A stretch of DNA of 64,000 bases from Halorhabdus sp. BNX81 (GTDB taxonomy: Archaea > Halobacteriota > Halobacteria > Halobacteriales > Haloarculaceae). The position numbers and the translations under genes were made by a program. Below are positions 32,602 through 42,110 of this stretch, piece by piece. Position 1 is the stretch's first letter, and the number at the start of each line of letters is the position of its first letter. The notes beneath the pieces were generated by a model. The model did no database searches. It worked only from the letters and a program-made list of their open reading frames with translations, and had not been told where the DNA came from. The stretch is taken from NCBI RefSeq assembly GCF_029229925.1, contig NZ_CP107254.1, positions 868,001 to 932,000 of the forward strand. The letters run 5' to 3'.

Positions 32602-34620
32602 ATGACAGGAATATTTGACTTCGCTCCGGCGATCGCATTGCTCCCGCTGGCCGCCTTCGTCGTCGTGTTGCTCGGCGGCAATTACCTGCCAAAGCGCGGC
32701 GCGCTGGCCGGTATCGCCGCGCTGGGGGGCTCGCTCGTCCTCTCGGCGCTTTCGCTGGTGGCCGTGGCCAACGGCGATCCGTACCACGCGGAACTCTATA
32801 CGTTCCTCTCCGGAGAGGGCGCGATCAGTCTGCACTTCGGCATCCTGATCGATCCGCTCTCGGCGCTGATGCTCACCCTCGTTTCGTTGATCGCCCTGCT
32901 GGTGTTCGTGTTCTCGCTCGGGTACATGAACGACGAAGGAGAGGGCGGCCTTCGGCGGTACTACGCCGAGCTCTCGCTGTTCGCCTTCAGTATGCTCGCC
33001 TTCGTCTTCGCGGACAATCTCCTGATGGCGTTCATGTTCTTCGAACTCGTCGGGCTGTGTTCGTACCTGTTGATCGGGTTCTGGTTCCGCGAACCCGGGC
33101 CGGCATCGGCCGCGAAGAAGGCCTTCCTCGTGACCCGTTTCGGGGACTACTTCTTCCTCGTCGGCACCGTCGCCATCCTCTCGATGTTCGGCACCGGGCT
33201 GTTCGTCGGCGAGGAGGGCTTCCCGAAACTCGCCCAGCATGCGATCGACGGGGGCCAGACCTTCTACGGGCTGGGCGCGGAGACGGCCATCACGCTCGCC
33301 GGTCTGCTGGTGCTCGGCGGTGTGATCGGCAAGTCCGCCCAGTTCCCGCTACACACGTGGCTCCCTGACGCGATGGAGGGTCCGACTCCCGTCTCGGCGC
33401 TCATCCACGCCGCGACGATGGTCGCCGCCGGCGTCTACCTCGTCGCGCGGATGTACGGCTTCTACCTGCTTTCCCCGACCGCCCTGGGCGTGATCGCCCT
33501 CGTCGGCGGATTCACCGCGCTGTTTGCGGCGTCGATGGCGCTGGTCAAACAGGAACTCAAGCAGGTGCTCGCCTATTCGACGATCTCCCAGTACGGGTAC
33601 ATGATGCTCGCGCTGGGCGGCGGCGGGTACGTCGCGGCGGTTTTCCACCTCACGACCCACGCGATATTCAAGGCGCTGCTGTTCCTGGGTGCCGGGTCGG
33701 TCATCATCGCCATGCACCACAACGAGAACATGTGGGACATGGGTGGGCTCAAAGACAAGATGCCCGTGACCTACTACGCGTTCCTCTCGGGATCGCTCGC
33801 GCTTGCTGGCATCTTCCCCTTTGCCGGCTTCTGGTCGAAGGACGAGGTGCTCTACGAGACGCTGATCCACGGGCTGGGCGGCTCGCCGCTCCTGCTCGCC
33901 GGCTACGCGATGGGACTGGCCGCCGTCGCCTTCACCGGCTTTTACACCTTCCGGATGGTCCTGCTGACCTTCCACGGCGACGCCCGGACTGAACTGGCCG
34001 AGGATCCCCACCCCGTCCGGTGGAACGTCAAACTCCCGCTGGCCGTGCTCGGGATCCTGGCGGCTGTCGGCGGCGTCATCAACCTCGCGCCGGTCGAGAA
34101 GGTCACGGGCGTCCACCTGACGTTCCTCCACGACTGGCTGGGGAGCGCCACGGAACTACTCTCGGTTCATCACTACGAAGTGCTACTTCACGATTACGCG
34201 CACTACACGGCCGAGAACCCGCTCGGCGAGGTCGGAACCGTCCTCGCGGGCGCAGCGGTTTCGCTCGGCCTCGCTCTCCTGGGGGCCGGCATCGCCTATC
34301 GACTCTATGCCGTGCCGGATCCCGAGGAACACACGGACCGGCTCGGCGGCCTCAAGACGTTGCTCATGAACAACTACTATCAGGACGAGTATCAGGTCTG
34401 GCTGGCCCGGGGCGTGACAGTGCCGATCGCCCGCGCGGCCGACACCTTCGATCAGAGTATCGTCGACGGCGTCGTCAACGCCACCAGTAGCGTGAGCCTC
34501 TTCGGCAGCGAACGGGTCCGCCGGATCCAGTCCGGCGTCGTGACCAACTACGCCTCGCTGGTCACGTTCGGGCTGGTCGCGTTGCTGGTCGCCTTCGCAC
34601 TGCTCGGGGGGTGGCTGTAA
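32602..34620 (+). CDS. nuoL: NADH-quinone oxidoreductase subunit L
   Basis: The 672-residue antiporter-like subunit has the key residues Glu in FMFFELVGLCSYLLIGFW, Lys in IGKSAQFPLHTWLPDAMEGPTPVSALIHAATM, and the later helices with KQELKQVLAYSTISQYGYM. The C-terminal lateral helix and last membrane helix are present. It is the most distal proton-pumping subunit. The stop shares a base with the nuoM start. Confidence 0.97.
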   Translation: MTGIFDFAPAIALLPLAAFVVVLLGGNYLPKRGALAGIAALGGSLVLSALSLVAVANGDPYHAELYTFLSGEGAISLHFGILIDPLSALMLTLVSLIALLVFVFSLGYMNDEGEGGLRRYYAELSLFAFSMLAFVFADNLLMAFMFFELVGLCSYLLIGFWFREPGPASAAKKAFLVTRFGDYFFLVGTVAILSMFGTGLFVGEEGFPKLAQHAIDGGQTFYGLGAETAITLAGLLVLGGVIGKSAQFPLHTWLPDAMEGPTPVSALIHAATMVAAGVYLVARMYGFYLLSPTALGVIALVGGFTALFAASMALVKQELKQVLAYSTISQYGYMMLALGGGGYVAAVFHLTTHAIFKALLFLGAGSVIIAMHHNENMWDMGGLKDKMPVTYYAFLSGSLALAGIFPFAGFWSKDEVLYETLIHGLGGSPLLLAGYAMGLAAVAFTGFYTFRMVLLTFHGDARTELAEDPHPVRWNVKLPLAVLGILAAVGGVINLAPVEKVTGVHLTFLHDWLGSATELLSVHHYEVLLHDYAHYTAENPLGEVGTVLAGAAVSLGLALLGAGIAYRLYAVPDPEEHTDRLGGLKTLLMNNYYQDEYQVWLARGVTVPIARAADTFDQSIVDGVVNATSSVSLFGSERVRRIQSGVVTNYASLVTFGLVALLVAFALLGGWL

Positions 34621-36152
34621 TGTTGCTCGAAGCCCTCCTCGTGAGCGTGCTGGTCAGTGCCGGTGTCGTTGCGCTGGCCCCGAACCGCTACGCCGGGAAA
34701 CTCGCCGCCGTCCTCAGCCTCGTTCCGCTGGGCGGGAGTCTCTACCTGTGGTCGGCCTTCGACGGGGCGAGCAATGCCCTGCTCGGTAACGACCCCGCCT
34801 TCGAGACCCAGTTCGCCTGGTTCGACCTGGGGCCGTACGCGCTGCAGTGGCACGTCGGCCTCGACGGCGTGAGCCTGCCGCTGCTCGTTCTGACGACGAT
34901 CCTCACGACGGCCGCGATCGTCTCGGCCTGGACGCCGATCGATGAACGGGAGTCGCAGTTCTACGCGCTTGTGCTCCTGCTCGAGGCGGGGCTGTTGGGC
35001 GTCTTCGCCGCGCTCGATTTCTTCCTGTGGTTCGTCTTCTGGGAGGTCGTACTGGTCCCGATGTACTTCCTGATCGGGATCTGGGGCGGCCCGCGCCGGA
35101 AGTACGCCGCGATCAAGTTCTTCGTCTACACGAACGTGGCGAGCCTGGTGATGTTCATCGGCTTCTTGGCGCTGGTGTTCGGGCTCGGCGACAGTGTCGC
35201 CAGCCTCGACTTGCCGGTGATCGCACAGACGCTCCAGGAAGAGGGTGCGCTCGGTAGCTTCGCCGGGTTGGAGCCGGATGCACTGAAGGCGACAGCCTTC
35301 CTCGCGATGTTCGCCGGGTTCGCGGTCAAGGTCCCGATCGTCCCGGTTCACACCTGGCTGCCCGACGCCCACGTCGAAGCGCCGACGCCGGTGTCGGTGC
35401 TGCTCGCCGGCGTCCTCCTGAAGATGGGGACCTACGCCCTGCTGCGGTTCAACTTCACCATGCTGCCCGACGTCGCGGCGGCCAACGCGACGATCATCGG
35501 GATCTTCGCCGTCGTGAGCGTCATCTACGGCGCGATGCTCGCGCTGGCCCAGCGCGACTTAAAGCGGATCGTCGCCTACTCCTCCATCTCGTCGATGGGG
35601 TACGTCCTGCTGGGGCTGATCGCCTACACCGTCCACGGCGTGGGCGGGGCGACCTTCCAGATGGTCAGCCACGGGTTCATCTCGGGGCTGATGTTCATGG
35701 TCGTCGGCGTGGTCTACAACCAGACCCACACCCGGATGGTCGGCGACATGTCCGGGCTGGCGGATCGACTGCCGGTGACCGCGGGGGTCTTCGTCGCGGC
35801 GGCCTTCGGCTACATGGGGCTGCCGCTGATGAGCGGGTTCATCGGGGAGGCGCTGATCTTCATCGGCGCGTTCCCATCGGACGTGCTCCCGGGCGCGCCG
35901 CTGTTCACCGCGCTTGCGATGTTCGGTATCGTGATCGTCGCCGGCTACCTCCTCTTTGCGATGCAGCGGGCGCTGTTCGGGCCGTTCGAACTCGCAACCG
36001 ACTACGAACTCTCACGCGCGCCGGTCCAGGACGTCGCGCCGTTGCTCGTCCTGCTTGCGTGTGTGATCATCCTCGGGATCCATCCTGACCTGTTCTACGG
36101 GATGATCCAGGACGCGGTTGCGCCGGTCGTCGAACTCGGAGGTGGTGTCTGA
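34620..36152 (+). CDS. nuoM: NADH-quinone oxidoreductase subunit M
   Basis: The 510-residue antiporter-like subunit shows FVFWEVVLVPMYFLIGIWGG, GFAVKVPIVPVHTWLPDAHVEAPTPVSVLLAGVLLKMGTY and QRDLKRIVAYSSISSMGYV, the NuoM series of Glu, Lys and His sites for proton transfer. The ATG at 34620 overlaps the nuoL stop (TAATG). Confidence 0.97.
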   Translation: MLLEALLVSVLVSAGVVALAPNRYAGKLAAVLSLVPLGGSLYLWSAFDGASNALLGNDPAFETQFAWFDLGPYALQWHVGLDGVSLPLLVLTTILTTAAIVSAWTPIDERESQFYALVLLLEAGLLGVFAALDFFLWFVFWEVVLVPMYFLIGIWGGPRRKYAAIKFFVYTNVASLVMFIGFLALVFGLGDSVASLDLPVIAQTLQEEGALGSFAGLEPDALKATAFLAMFAGFAVKVPIVPVHTWLPDAHVEAPTPVSVLLAGVLLKMGTYALLRFNFTMLPDVAAANATIIGIFAVVSVIYGAMLALAQRDLKRIVAYSSISSMGYVLLGLIAYTVHGVGGATFQMVSHGFISGLMFMVVGVVYNQTHTRMVGDMSGLADRLPVTAGVFVAAAFGYMGLPLMSGFIGEALIFIGAFPSDVLPGAPLFTALAMFGIVIVAGYLLFAMQRALFGPFELATDYELSRAPVQDVAPLLVLLACVIILGIHPDLFYGMIQDAVAPVVELGGGV

Positions 36153-37642
36153 TGGCAGCCATAGAACTCCCACAGTGGGCCGCGCTCGCCCCCGCGCTGG
36201 TGCTCGGGCTGACGGCGTTGGTCCTGTTCGTGATCGACAGCATCGAGCCGGAACCCGACACGACGAACACCGGCCTCCTCACCGCGGTGGGACTCGCAGG
36301 CGCACTCACTGCGCTCGGGTTCAACGTCTGGTATCTGGCGGCCGGAACCGGCCAACCGGGCGCGATCGAACTGTTCGGCGACCAGTTGATCGTCGATGGC
36401 ATGACTCTCGTCTTCGGGACGATCGTCGCCAGCGTCCTCGCACTGGTTGTTCTCGGGAGCTACGACTACTATACTGGCGTGCCCTACCGGGCGGAGTACT
36501 TCTCGCTACTCTTCCTGGCGGCGACCGGGATGACCCTGCTCGGCGCGGTCAACAGCTTCGCGACGGCACTGCTCGCCCTCGAACTGGCGAGCCTGCCGTC
36601 CTACGCGCTGGTGGCCTCGCTCAAGGACAACAAGGGTAGCGTGGAGGGTGGACTGAAATACTTCCTCGTCGGCGCGCTGTCCTCGGCGATCTTCATCTAC
36701 GGGATCAGCCTGGTCTACGCCGCGACGGGCCACCTCGCGTTCACCGAGGTCGCGGCCGCACTCGGGGACGCCCCGGCCGGCATTCTCGGCGTCGGCGTCG
36801 TGATGGTCGCCGGCGGCGTCGCCTTCAAGACCGCGAGCGTCCCCTTCCACTTCTGGGCCCCCGAGGCCTACGAGGGCGCACCGACGCCGATCTCGGCGTT
36901 CCTCTCCTCGGCGTCGAAGGCCGCCGGGTTCGTCCTCGCGTTCCGGCTCTTCACGACGGCGTTCCCCCATGACCTGATCAGCGGCACCATCGACTGGCTG
37001 CTCCTCTTCCAGATCCTGGCGGTCGCCACGATGGTGCTTGGCAACTTCGCAGCCGCAACCCAACGGAACGTCAAGCGGATGCTCGCGTACTCCTCGATCG
37101 GTCACGCCGGGTACGTCCTGATCGCGCTCGCGGCACTCACACCACAGGCCGACGGCAGCCTGGTGCTCGGGGCCGGCATGCTCCACCTGCTGGTCTACGG
37201 GTTCATGAACACCGGCGCGTTCCTGTTCGTCGCGCTGGCGGAGTACTGGGACGTCGGCCGGACGTTCGAGGACTACAACGGCCTGGCGCGGGAAGCCCCG
37301 GTCGCTGCCGTGGCGATGACGATCTTCCTGTTCAGCCTCGCCGGCCTGCCCGTCGGGGCGGGCTTCATCTCGAAGTACGTCCTCTTCGGCGCGGCCGTCA
37401 ACGCGGGGCTGTGGTGGCTGGCCGCGGTCGGTGCAATCGCCAGCGCCCTCTCGCTGTTCTACTACTCGCGGGTCGTCAAGGCGCTGTGGTTCGAGGAGCC
37501 GACCCAGTCCTTCGAGATCGAATCCTACCCGATCGGGCTGTACACGGCCATCATCGTCGCGGCGGTCGTGACGGTCCTGCTCCTTCCGGCCTTCGGCTTC
37601 CCGAGCGAGAAGGCGATCGCCGCCGCGGCCGCGCTGGTGTAA
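36152..37642 (+). CDS. nuoN: NADH-quinone oxidoreductase subunit N
   Basis: The 496-residue antiporter-like subunit has LLALELASLPSYALVASLKDNKGSVEGGLKYFLVGALSSAIFIYG, ASVPFHFWAPEAYEGAPTPISAFLSSASKAAGFV and NVKRMLAYSSIGHAGYV. It is the last gene of the cluster and is followed by a 200-base gap. Confidence 0.97.
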   Translation: MAAIELPQWAALAPALVLGLTALVLFVIDSIEPEPDTTNTGLLTAVGLAGALTALGFNVWYLAAGTGQPGAIELFGDQLIVDGMTLVFGTIVASVLALVVLGSYDYYTGVPYRAEYFSLLFLAATGMTLLGAVNSFATALLALELASLPSYALVASLKDNKGSVEGGLKYFLVGALSSAIFIYGISLVYAATGHLAFTEVAAALGDAPAGILGVGVVMVAGGVAFKTASVPFHFWAPEAYEGAPTPISAFLSSASKAAGFVLAFRLFTTAFPHDLISGTIDWLLLFQILAVATMVLGNFAAATQRNVKRMLAYSSIGHAGYVLIALAALTPQADGSLVLGAGMLHLLVYGFMNTGAFLFVALAEYWDVGRTFEDYNGLAREAPVAAVAMTIFLFSLAGLPVGAGFISKYVLFGAAVNAGLWWLAAVGAIASALSLFYYSRVVKALWFEEPTQSFEIESYPIGLYTAIIVAAVVTVLLLPAFGFPSEKAIAAAAALV

Positions 37643-37684
37643 TCGACTGGGCCGGAGACGAACGGCCACTTTAATCCTGCGACC

Positions 37685-37740
37685 GTTTTGACCGTTTCTC
37701 CGATTTTCGACCGAGCGGTACCCGGTTTGACTGTTTCTCC
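37685..37740 (+). promoter_or_regulatory. Direct repeat upstream of the propeller gene
   Basis: GTTTTGACCGTTTCTCC (37685-37701) and GGTTTGACTGTTTCTCC (37724-37740) differ at two positions and begin 39 bases apart, close to four helical turns. They lie between nuoN and the Tat-secreted gene and could be paired operator sites, or a short repeated remnant. The function is not known. Confidence 0.4.
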
Positions 37741-37844
37741 CCGCTAAAACGACATGAAACGCACTGTCACCTGATAAACTGACGCGAATAGAGATAAACG
37801 AACTCGGGGCCTTTAGTGATACACCTTCAACAGATCCGACTGCG

Positions 37845-38801
37845 ATGTCAGACCGCACAACCCGCGTGACGCGTCGTACCGTCCTGAAGACAGCCGGCGT
37901 GGCCGCCACCGCCGCGGCGGTCCCCACGGTCCTCGCCAGCGAGTCGGGCTGGACGAGTGTCGCGTCTCCCACCGGAAACACCCTCTACGACGTCGAATAC
38001 ACCGCCGAAGGTGCCTACGCCGTCGGCGCCGGTGGACTCGTCCTCGAGCGGACGTCGAAGGGCTGGCGGAAGGTACTCGACGGCGGCCCGACCGGCAACG
38101 GCAACAGCCTCTACGGCGCGGACGTCACCGACGACGGGCAGCGGCTGTGGTTCGCTGGTTCCTCGGGCGCGATCGGCGCCTACGACGTGCAGACGGGCAA
38201 CCTGGAGAACTACAGCGCACCCATGGACGTGACGAACAACTTCAACGATATCGCCGTGACCGGCCGGGCCGGCGAGGCCAACGTCTACGTCGCCGGCGAC
38301 TCCGGGAAGATGTACTACAGCTTCGAGAACGGCGAAGAAGGCAGCTGGGAGTACGTCACGCCCGCGAGCGGCTCGAACATCAACGCCGTGGACTTCTACG
38401 ACGAGAAGAGCGGCCACATCGTCGACGGCAACAAGACCGTCCTGCACACCCAGGACGGCGCGACCTGGAACAAGATCGGCCTGGCCGACGCCAACGTCAA
38501 CTTCTACGGCGTCGACTCCGACGGCCCCGACGACGTCTGGGTCTCGGGCGGCGGCGGCATGGTTTTCCACTGGGACGGCGTCGAGTGGACGCCGACCGAC
38601 ACCGGCGACGCCGGCCTCCGGGACCTCGAGGTCGCCGACGGCGAGGGACTGACCGTCGGTGGCGGCGGGGAGGTCTATGACTACGACGGCTCGAAGTGGA
38701 CGGCCGACGCGACGCCGACCGGCCAGAACCTCAAGGCCCTCGTCCAGGGTGATCCCCCCATCGCGGTCGGTGCCGGCGGGACCATCGTCGAGTACCGCTA
38801 G
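37845..38801 (+). CDS. Tat-exported beta-propeller (YCF48/BNR-like) protein
   Basis: The 318-residue protein begins TRRTVLKTAGVAATAAAVPTVLAS, a twin-arginine signal with no lipobox. The rest is a series of about six or seven short repeats, each with a glycine-rich YAVGAGG, LWFAGSSG or VWVSGGGG strand about 40-45 residues apart, typical of a seven-bladed propeller like the photosystem assembly factor Ycf48. It is presumably a secreted assembly or binding protein. It follows the nuo operon in the same direction but with its own upstream region. Confidence 0.8.
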   Translation: MSDRTTRVTRRTVLKTAGVAATAAAVPTVLASESGWTSVASPTGNTLYDVEYTAEGAYAVGAGGLVLERTSKGWRKVLDGGPTGNGNSLYGADVTDDGQRLWFAGSSGAIGAYDVQTGNLENYSAPMDVTNNFNDIAVTGRAGEANVYVAGDSGKMYYSFENGEEGSWEYVTPASGSNINAVDFYDEKSGHIVDGNKTVLHTQDGATWNKIGLADANVNFYGVDSDGPDDVWVSGGGGMVFHWDGVEWTPTDTGDAGLRDLEVADGEGLTVGGGGEVYDYDGSKWTADATPTGQNLKALVQGDPPIAVGAGGTIVEYR

Positions 38802-38928
38802 TAGTCCGTCGTCTGATTTCTGCGGGGTAGTCCTCCCGCGTAGCGAACCCGTCGGCCCGTCGCTTTCGGACGACCGCCCGGGTTTCCGATTACGCGGCAT
38901 CTAAGTGCAACCCACTGCACCCCCACGT

Positions 38929-39900
38929 ATGAAAGCGACAGCGACGGCCCACCCGATCCAGGGGCTGGTGAAGTACCACGGGATACGCGACCCCGAACTC
39001 CGGACGCCGTATCACGACTCGATCAGCCTCTGTACCGCGCCGAGTAACTCCACGACGACGGTCGCCTTCGAACCCGAGCGTCCCGAGGATGAGTACGTCA
39101 TCGACGGCGAACGCATCGACGGGCGCGGAGCCGAGCGCATCCGGACGGTCGTCGATCACGTCCGTGATCGGGCCGATCTCGACAAGCGCGTCCGCGTCGC
39201 AAGTGAGAACAACTTCCCGTCGAACGTCGGCTTTGGCTCCTCGGCGTCGGGATTCGCGGCGCTGGCGATGGCCCTCGTCGAGGCAGCCGGGCTGGACCTC
39301 TCACGCCCGGAGATCTCGACGATTGCCCGACGTGGCTCGACCTCGGCGGCGCGGGCGGTCACGGGCGGCTTTTCGGACCTGCGGGCGGGCAGTAACGACG
39401 CCGACTGCCGTTCGAAGCGACTCGACGTCCCCTTCGAGGATGACGTTCGGATCGTCGGCGCGGTGATCCCTGCTTACAAGGAAACCGAGGAAGCCCATGC
39501 GGAGGCCGAAGACAGCCACATGTTCGAGGGCCGACTCGCCCACGTCCACGAACAGTTGGCGGACACGCGCGACGCGCTCGGGACGGGCGACTTCGAGCGG
39601 ACCTTCGAGATCGCCGAACACGACACGCTCTCGCTGGCGGCGACGACGATGACCGGCCCCAGCGGCTGGGTCTACTGGCAACCCGAGAGCCTCGAAGTCT
39701 TCGAGACGGTTCGGGACCTTCGCGACGACGGGGTTCCCGTCTACTTCTCCGGCGATACCGGCGCGAGCATCTACGTCAACACCACGGCCGAGTACGTCGA
39801 CCGCGTCGAATCGGCGATCGAAGCACTCGGGATCGAGACGCTCACCTGGCACGTTGGTGGGCCCGCCCGCGTCCGCGATCCCGACGAAGCACTGTTCTAG
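38929..39900 (+). CDS. mvaD: Phosphomevalonate decarboxylase
   Basis: The 323-residue GHMP-family protein has KYHGIRD near the start, the phosphate loop FPSNVGFGSSASGFAALA, TSAARAVTGGFSDL and a C-terminal FSGDTGASIYVNT. In haloarchaea this enzyme decarboxylates phosphomevalonate to isopentenyl phosphate, which a separate kinase completes to IPP for membrane-lipid isoprenoids. The ATG at 38929 gives the usual start; eight in-frame upstream codons are not conserved in type. The neighbours are not mevalonate genes. Confidence 0.93.
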   Translation: MKATATAHPIQGLVKYHGIRDPELRTPYHDSISLCTAPSNSTTTVAFEPERPEDEYVIDGERIDGRGAERIRTVVDHVRDRADLDKRVRVASENNFPSNVGFGSSASGFAALAMALVEAAGLDLSRPEISTIARRGSTSAARAVTGGFSDLRAGSNDADCRSKRLDVPFEDDVRIVGAVIPAYKETEEAHAEAEDSHMFEGRLAHVHEQLADTRDALGTGDFERTFEIAEHDTLSLAATTMTGPSGWVYWQPESLEVFETVRDLRDDGVPVYFSGDTGASIYVNTTAEYVDRVESAIEALGIETLTWHVGGPARVRDPDEALF

Positions 39901-39952
39901 GCCATTTTCGGCCCGTCCGTGCCTTTAGGCTGTTGGCGCACTAACGGAACGT

Positions 39953-41116
39953 ATGCGCGTCGCTATCTTCGGAGCGGGATACGCCGGGCTGGGTGTCGCT
40001 CGACGGCTGGAACGATCATTACCCGACGACGTCGAGTTGATCGTCGTCGACGAGTCGGGCGAACACGTCGTCCGCCACCTGCTTCACCGGGGCATTCGCT
40101 ACCCGGACGAACTTGCACACATTCGGCTTCCGCTGGGACTCGTCCTTGAGCGCGCCACGATCAGAGAAGCCCGCGTCGAGGCCCTCGATCATACCGCGGG
40201 CGTCGCCACCCTGACCGACGGTGAGACACTGTCCTACGACTTCGGGGTTGTCACGCTCGGTGGCGATCCGGAGTTCTTCGGGCTGGAGGATGTCGCCGAG
40301 TACGCCACGCCGCTGCACCGACCGGCCGATGTCGACACGATCCGGGATGACTTTGAGGCCGTCCTTGCAGACGGTGGCCGCGTCGTCGTCGGTGGCGGTG
40401 GACTCACCGGCATCCAGACGGCGGGCGAACTCGCGGCGCTCGCCCGTGAGCGCGACGCGAGCGAGACGGTCGCGGTCACACTCGTCGAGCAGGCCGACGC
40501 GGTACCCCCGGGGTTCGACGACCGCCTGCAGGACGCCGTCGGGGATGCACTCGAATCGGCCGGCGTGGAATGCCACACGTCGACGACGATCACCGGTGCC
40601 ACCGACGATGCGGTTACAGTCGCCGATGGCGACCCGATCCGGTACGATCAGTTCGTCTGGGCCGGCGGCATCCGGGGGCCAGCGGCCCAGGACGGCGACC
40701 GACCGACGGTGCCGGCGACGCTTCGACTGGGGCCGAACGCGTTCGCACTCGGTGACGCCGCAGACGTCGTCGACGCCGACGGGACACGCGTGCCGCCGAC
40801 GGCTCATGCGGCGATCCGCCAGGCCGGTGTCGCGGCGACGAACGTCGCTCGCGTGGTCGAGCATCGCCTGGCACCCGGCGGGTTCGAGCCGCGGCTTGAA
40901 CGATATAACGACGATGAAATGGGGTGGCTCGTTAGCGTCGGCGACGACGCGGTTGCCAGAGTCGGGCCGACGATCCTCTCAGGGGCCCCAGCAAACGCAG
41001 TCAAAACGACCGTCGGGGCAGGGTATTTGACAAGTATCGGTGCCGTCGAAGACGCCGTCGCACACGTTCAGGATGCAGTCGCACACGAATCTGCGCGCGA
41101 CGTTACTCCTCAGTGA
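39953..41116 (+). CDS. NDH-2-like FAD-dependent oxidoreductase
   Basis: The 387-residue two-dinucleotide-binding flavoprotein starts with AIFGAGYAGLGVARRLE (FAD site), has a second GGGGLTGIQTAGELAAL (NAD(P)H site, about 146-162) and the FAD-binding ALGDAADV near 262. It resembles type II NADH dehydrogenases, single polypeptides that pass electrons from NADH to quinone without pumping. That would suit a genome whose Nuo lacks the NADH module. It ends 14 bases inside the convergent cheW gene, so the transcripts overlap. Confidence 0.85.
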   Translation: MRVAIFGAGYAGLGVARRLERSLPDDVELIVVDESGEHVVRHLLHRGIRYPDELAHIRLPLGLVLERATIREARVEALDHTAGVATLTDGETLSYDFGVVTLGGDPEFFGLEDVAEYATPLHRPADVDTIRDDFEAVLADGGRVVVGGGGLTGIQTAGELAALARERDASETVAVTLVEQADAVPPGFDDRLQDAVGDALESAGVECHTSTTITGATDDAVTVADGDPIRYDQFVWAGGIRGPAAQDGDRPTVPATLRLGPNAFALGDAADVVDADGTRVPPTAHAAIRQAGVAATNVARVVEHRLAPGGFEPRLERYNDDEMGWLVSVGDDAVARVGPTILSGAPANAVKTTVGAGYLTSIGAVEDAVAHVQDAVAHESARDVTPQ

Positions 41117-42110
41117 CGTCCAGGGCGAGCTCCGGCGTCGTCCAGATGACGAATTCGTCCCCTCGCTCGATGACTCCGTTGATGTACGGTTTCTCGACAG
41201 GGGGTTCCTTGACGTCTGACTCCGCGATAAGCGACACCTGGTCGACGGCGTCGACGAGCCACCCGATCTCTCCGTGATCTTCGAACGTATCGGCGTCGAA
41301 GACGATGATGAGTTGGTCATCGGCGTTCGTCTCGATGTCGGCCGCGATCTTCGGATCGAGAATCGTCGTGATCTGGCCCCGCAGGTCCACGACGCCATTG
41401 ACGTACTCCGGGGTGTTGGGAACCCGCGTGACGGTCTCCTCTCTGACGATCTCTTCGACGTATTCGATGTCGAGACAGTAGCGCTCCTCGCCCAGCCGGA
41501 ACTCCAGGACGCGTGTCTCGGCTTCGGTCGTCTCTTCGACGTCGGCTCCGGCGATGGTTGCACCCGCCGGCGCTGCCGCGTTGTCCCCGGCTTCTGCGTC
41601 CATCTCGCCGGCTTCGTCGCTGCCTGATTCGATGTCGGAGAGGTCGTCAGTCTCGAATTCCGCCGCCGCCTGGGCCGCCGCCTGCGCTGCTGAGAGGGCA
41701 TCGTCCGCCTCGTCACTGTCCGTCCCGGCCGGGTTCGATTCTCCCGCCGGTGGCGCTTCGTCTGTGTCCCCGTCCGGCGGAGTCTCGGCGTCGTCGCTCG
41801 CAGCGGCGTCGGTTGTCGTCGCCGGGTCGTCCGTCATCTCACCCCGCTCGTCCGGTTCGGCCGGGCTCTCGGCGGCTGCTCCGCCAGTGGCTCCGCTCTC
41901 CCCTTCGGAGTCCGGCACAGAGTCTGCTTCCGCGGGGGAATCGCCTGTTTCAGTCTCGGCGGGTTCATCAGCGCTCGTCTGTTCCGCGCTGGCGTCGGTT
42001 TCGTCGTCCGCCGTGTCCTCGGGCGCATCGTTAGCCTGTCCACCACGGCGACCCTGTCGCAGTTGCTTGATACGCTCCGCCCTGTCCATTCGATCGTCTT
42101 CGTCACTCAT
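41103..42110 (-). CDS. CheW-domain protein with long acidic linker
   Basis: The 335-residue protein consists of a short basic N terminus (RAERIKQLRQGRRGG), about 170 residues of acidic Ala/Asp/Glu/Ser/Thr-rich disordered linker, and a C-terminal CheW domain (about 195-335: VLEFRLGEERYCLDIEYVEEIVREE, TRVPNTPEYVNGVVDLRGQI). CheW couples the receptor to CheA in chemotaxis. A linker this long is unusual for CheW. It overlaps the ParA gene in front by four bases, so the two form an operon. Confidence 0.88.
   Translation of the reverse strand: MSDEDDRMDRAERIKQLRQGRRGGQANDAPEDTADDETDASAEQTSADEPAETETGDSPAEADSVPDSEGESGATGGAAAESPAEPDERGEMTDDPATTTDAAASDDAETPPDGDTDEAPPAGESNPAGTDSDEADDALSAAQAAAQAAAEFETDDLSDIESGSDEAGEMDAEAGDNAAAPAGATIAGADVEETTEAETRVLEFRLGEERYCLDIEYVEEIVREETVTRVPNTPEYVNGVVDLRGQITTILDPKIAADIETNADDQLIIVFDADTFEDHGEIGWLVDAVDQVSLIAESDVKEPPVEKPYINGVIERGDEFVIWTTPELALDVTEE

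Noticed and set aside
36506..37981. 491-codon minus-strand frame
   Set aside because: Exact shadow of nuoN and the gap after it; sequence rich in Arg, Gly and Glu with no fold.
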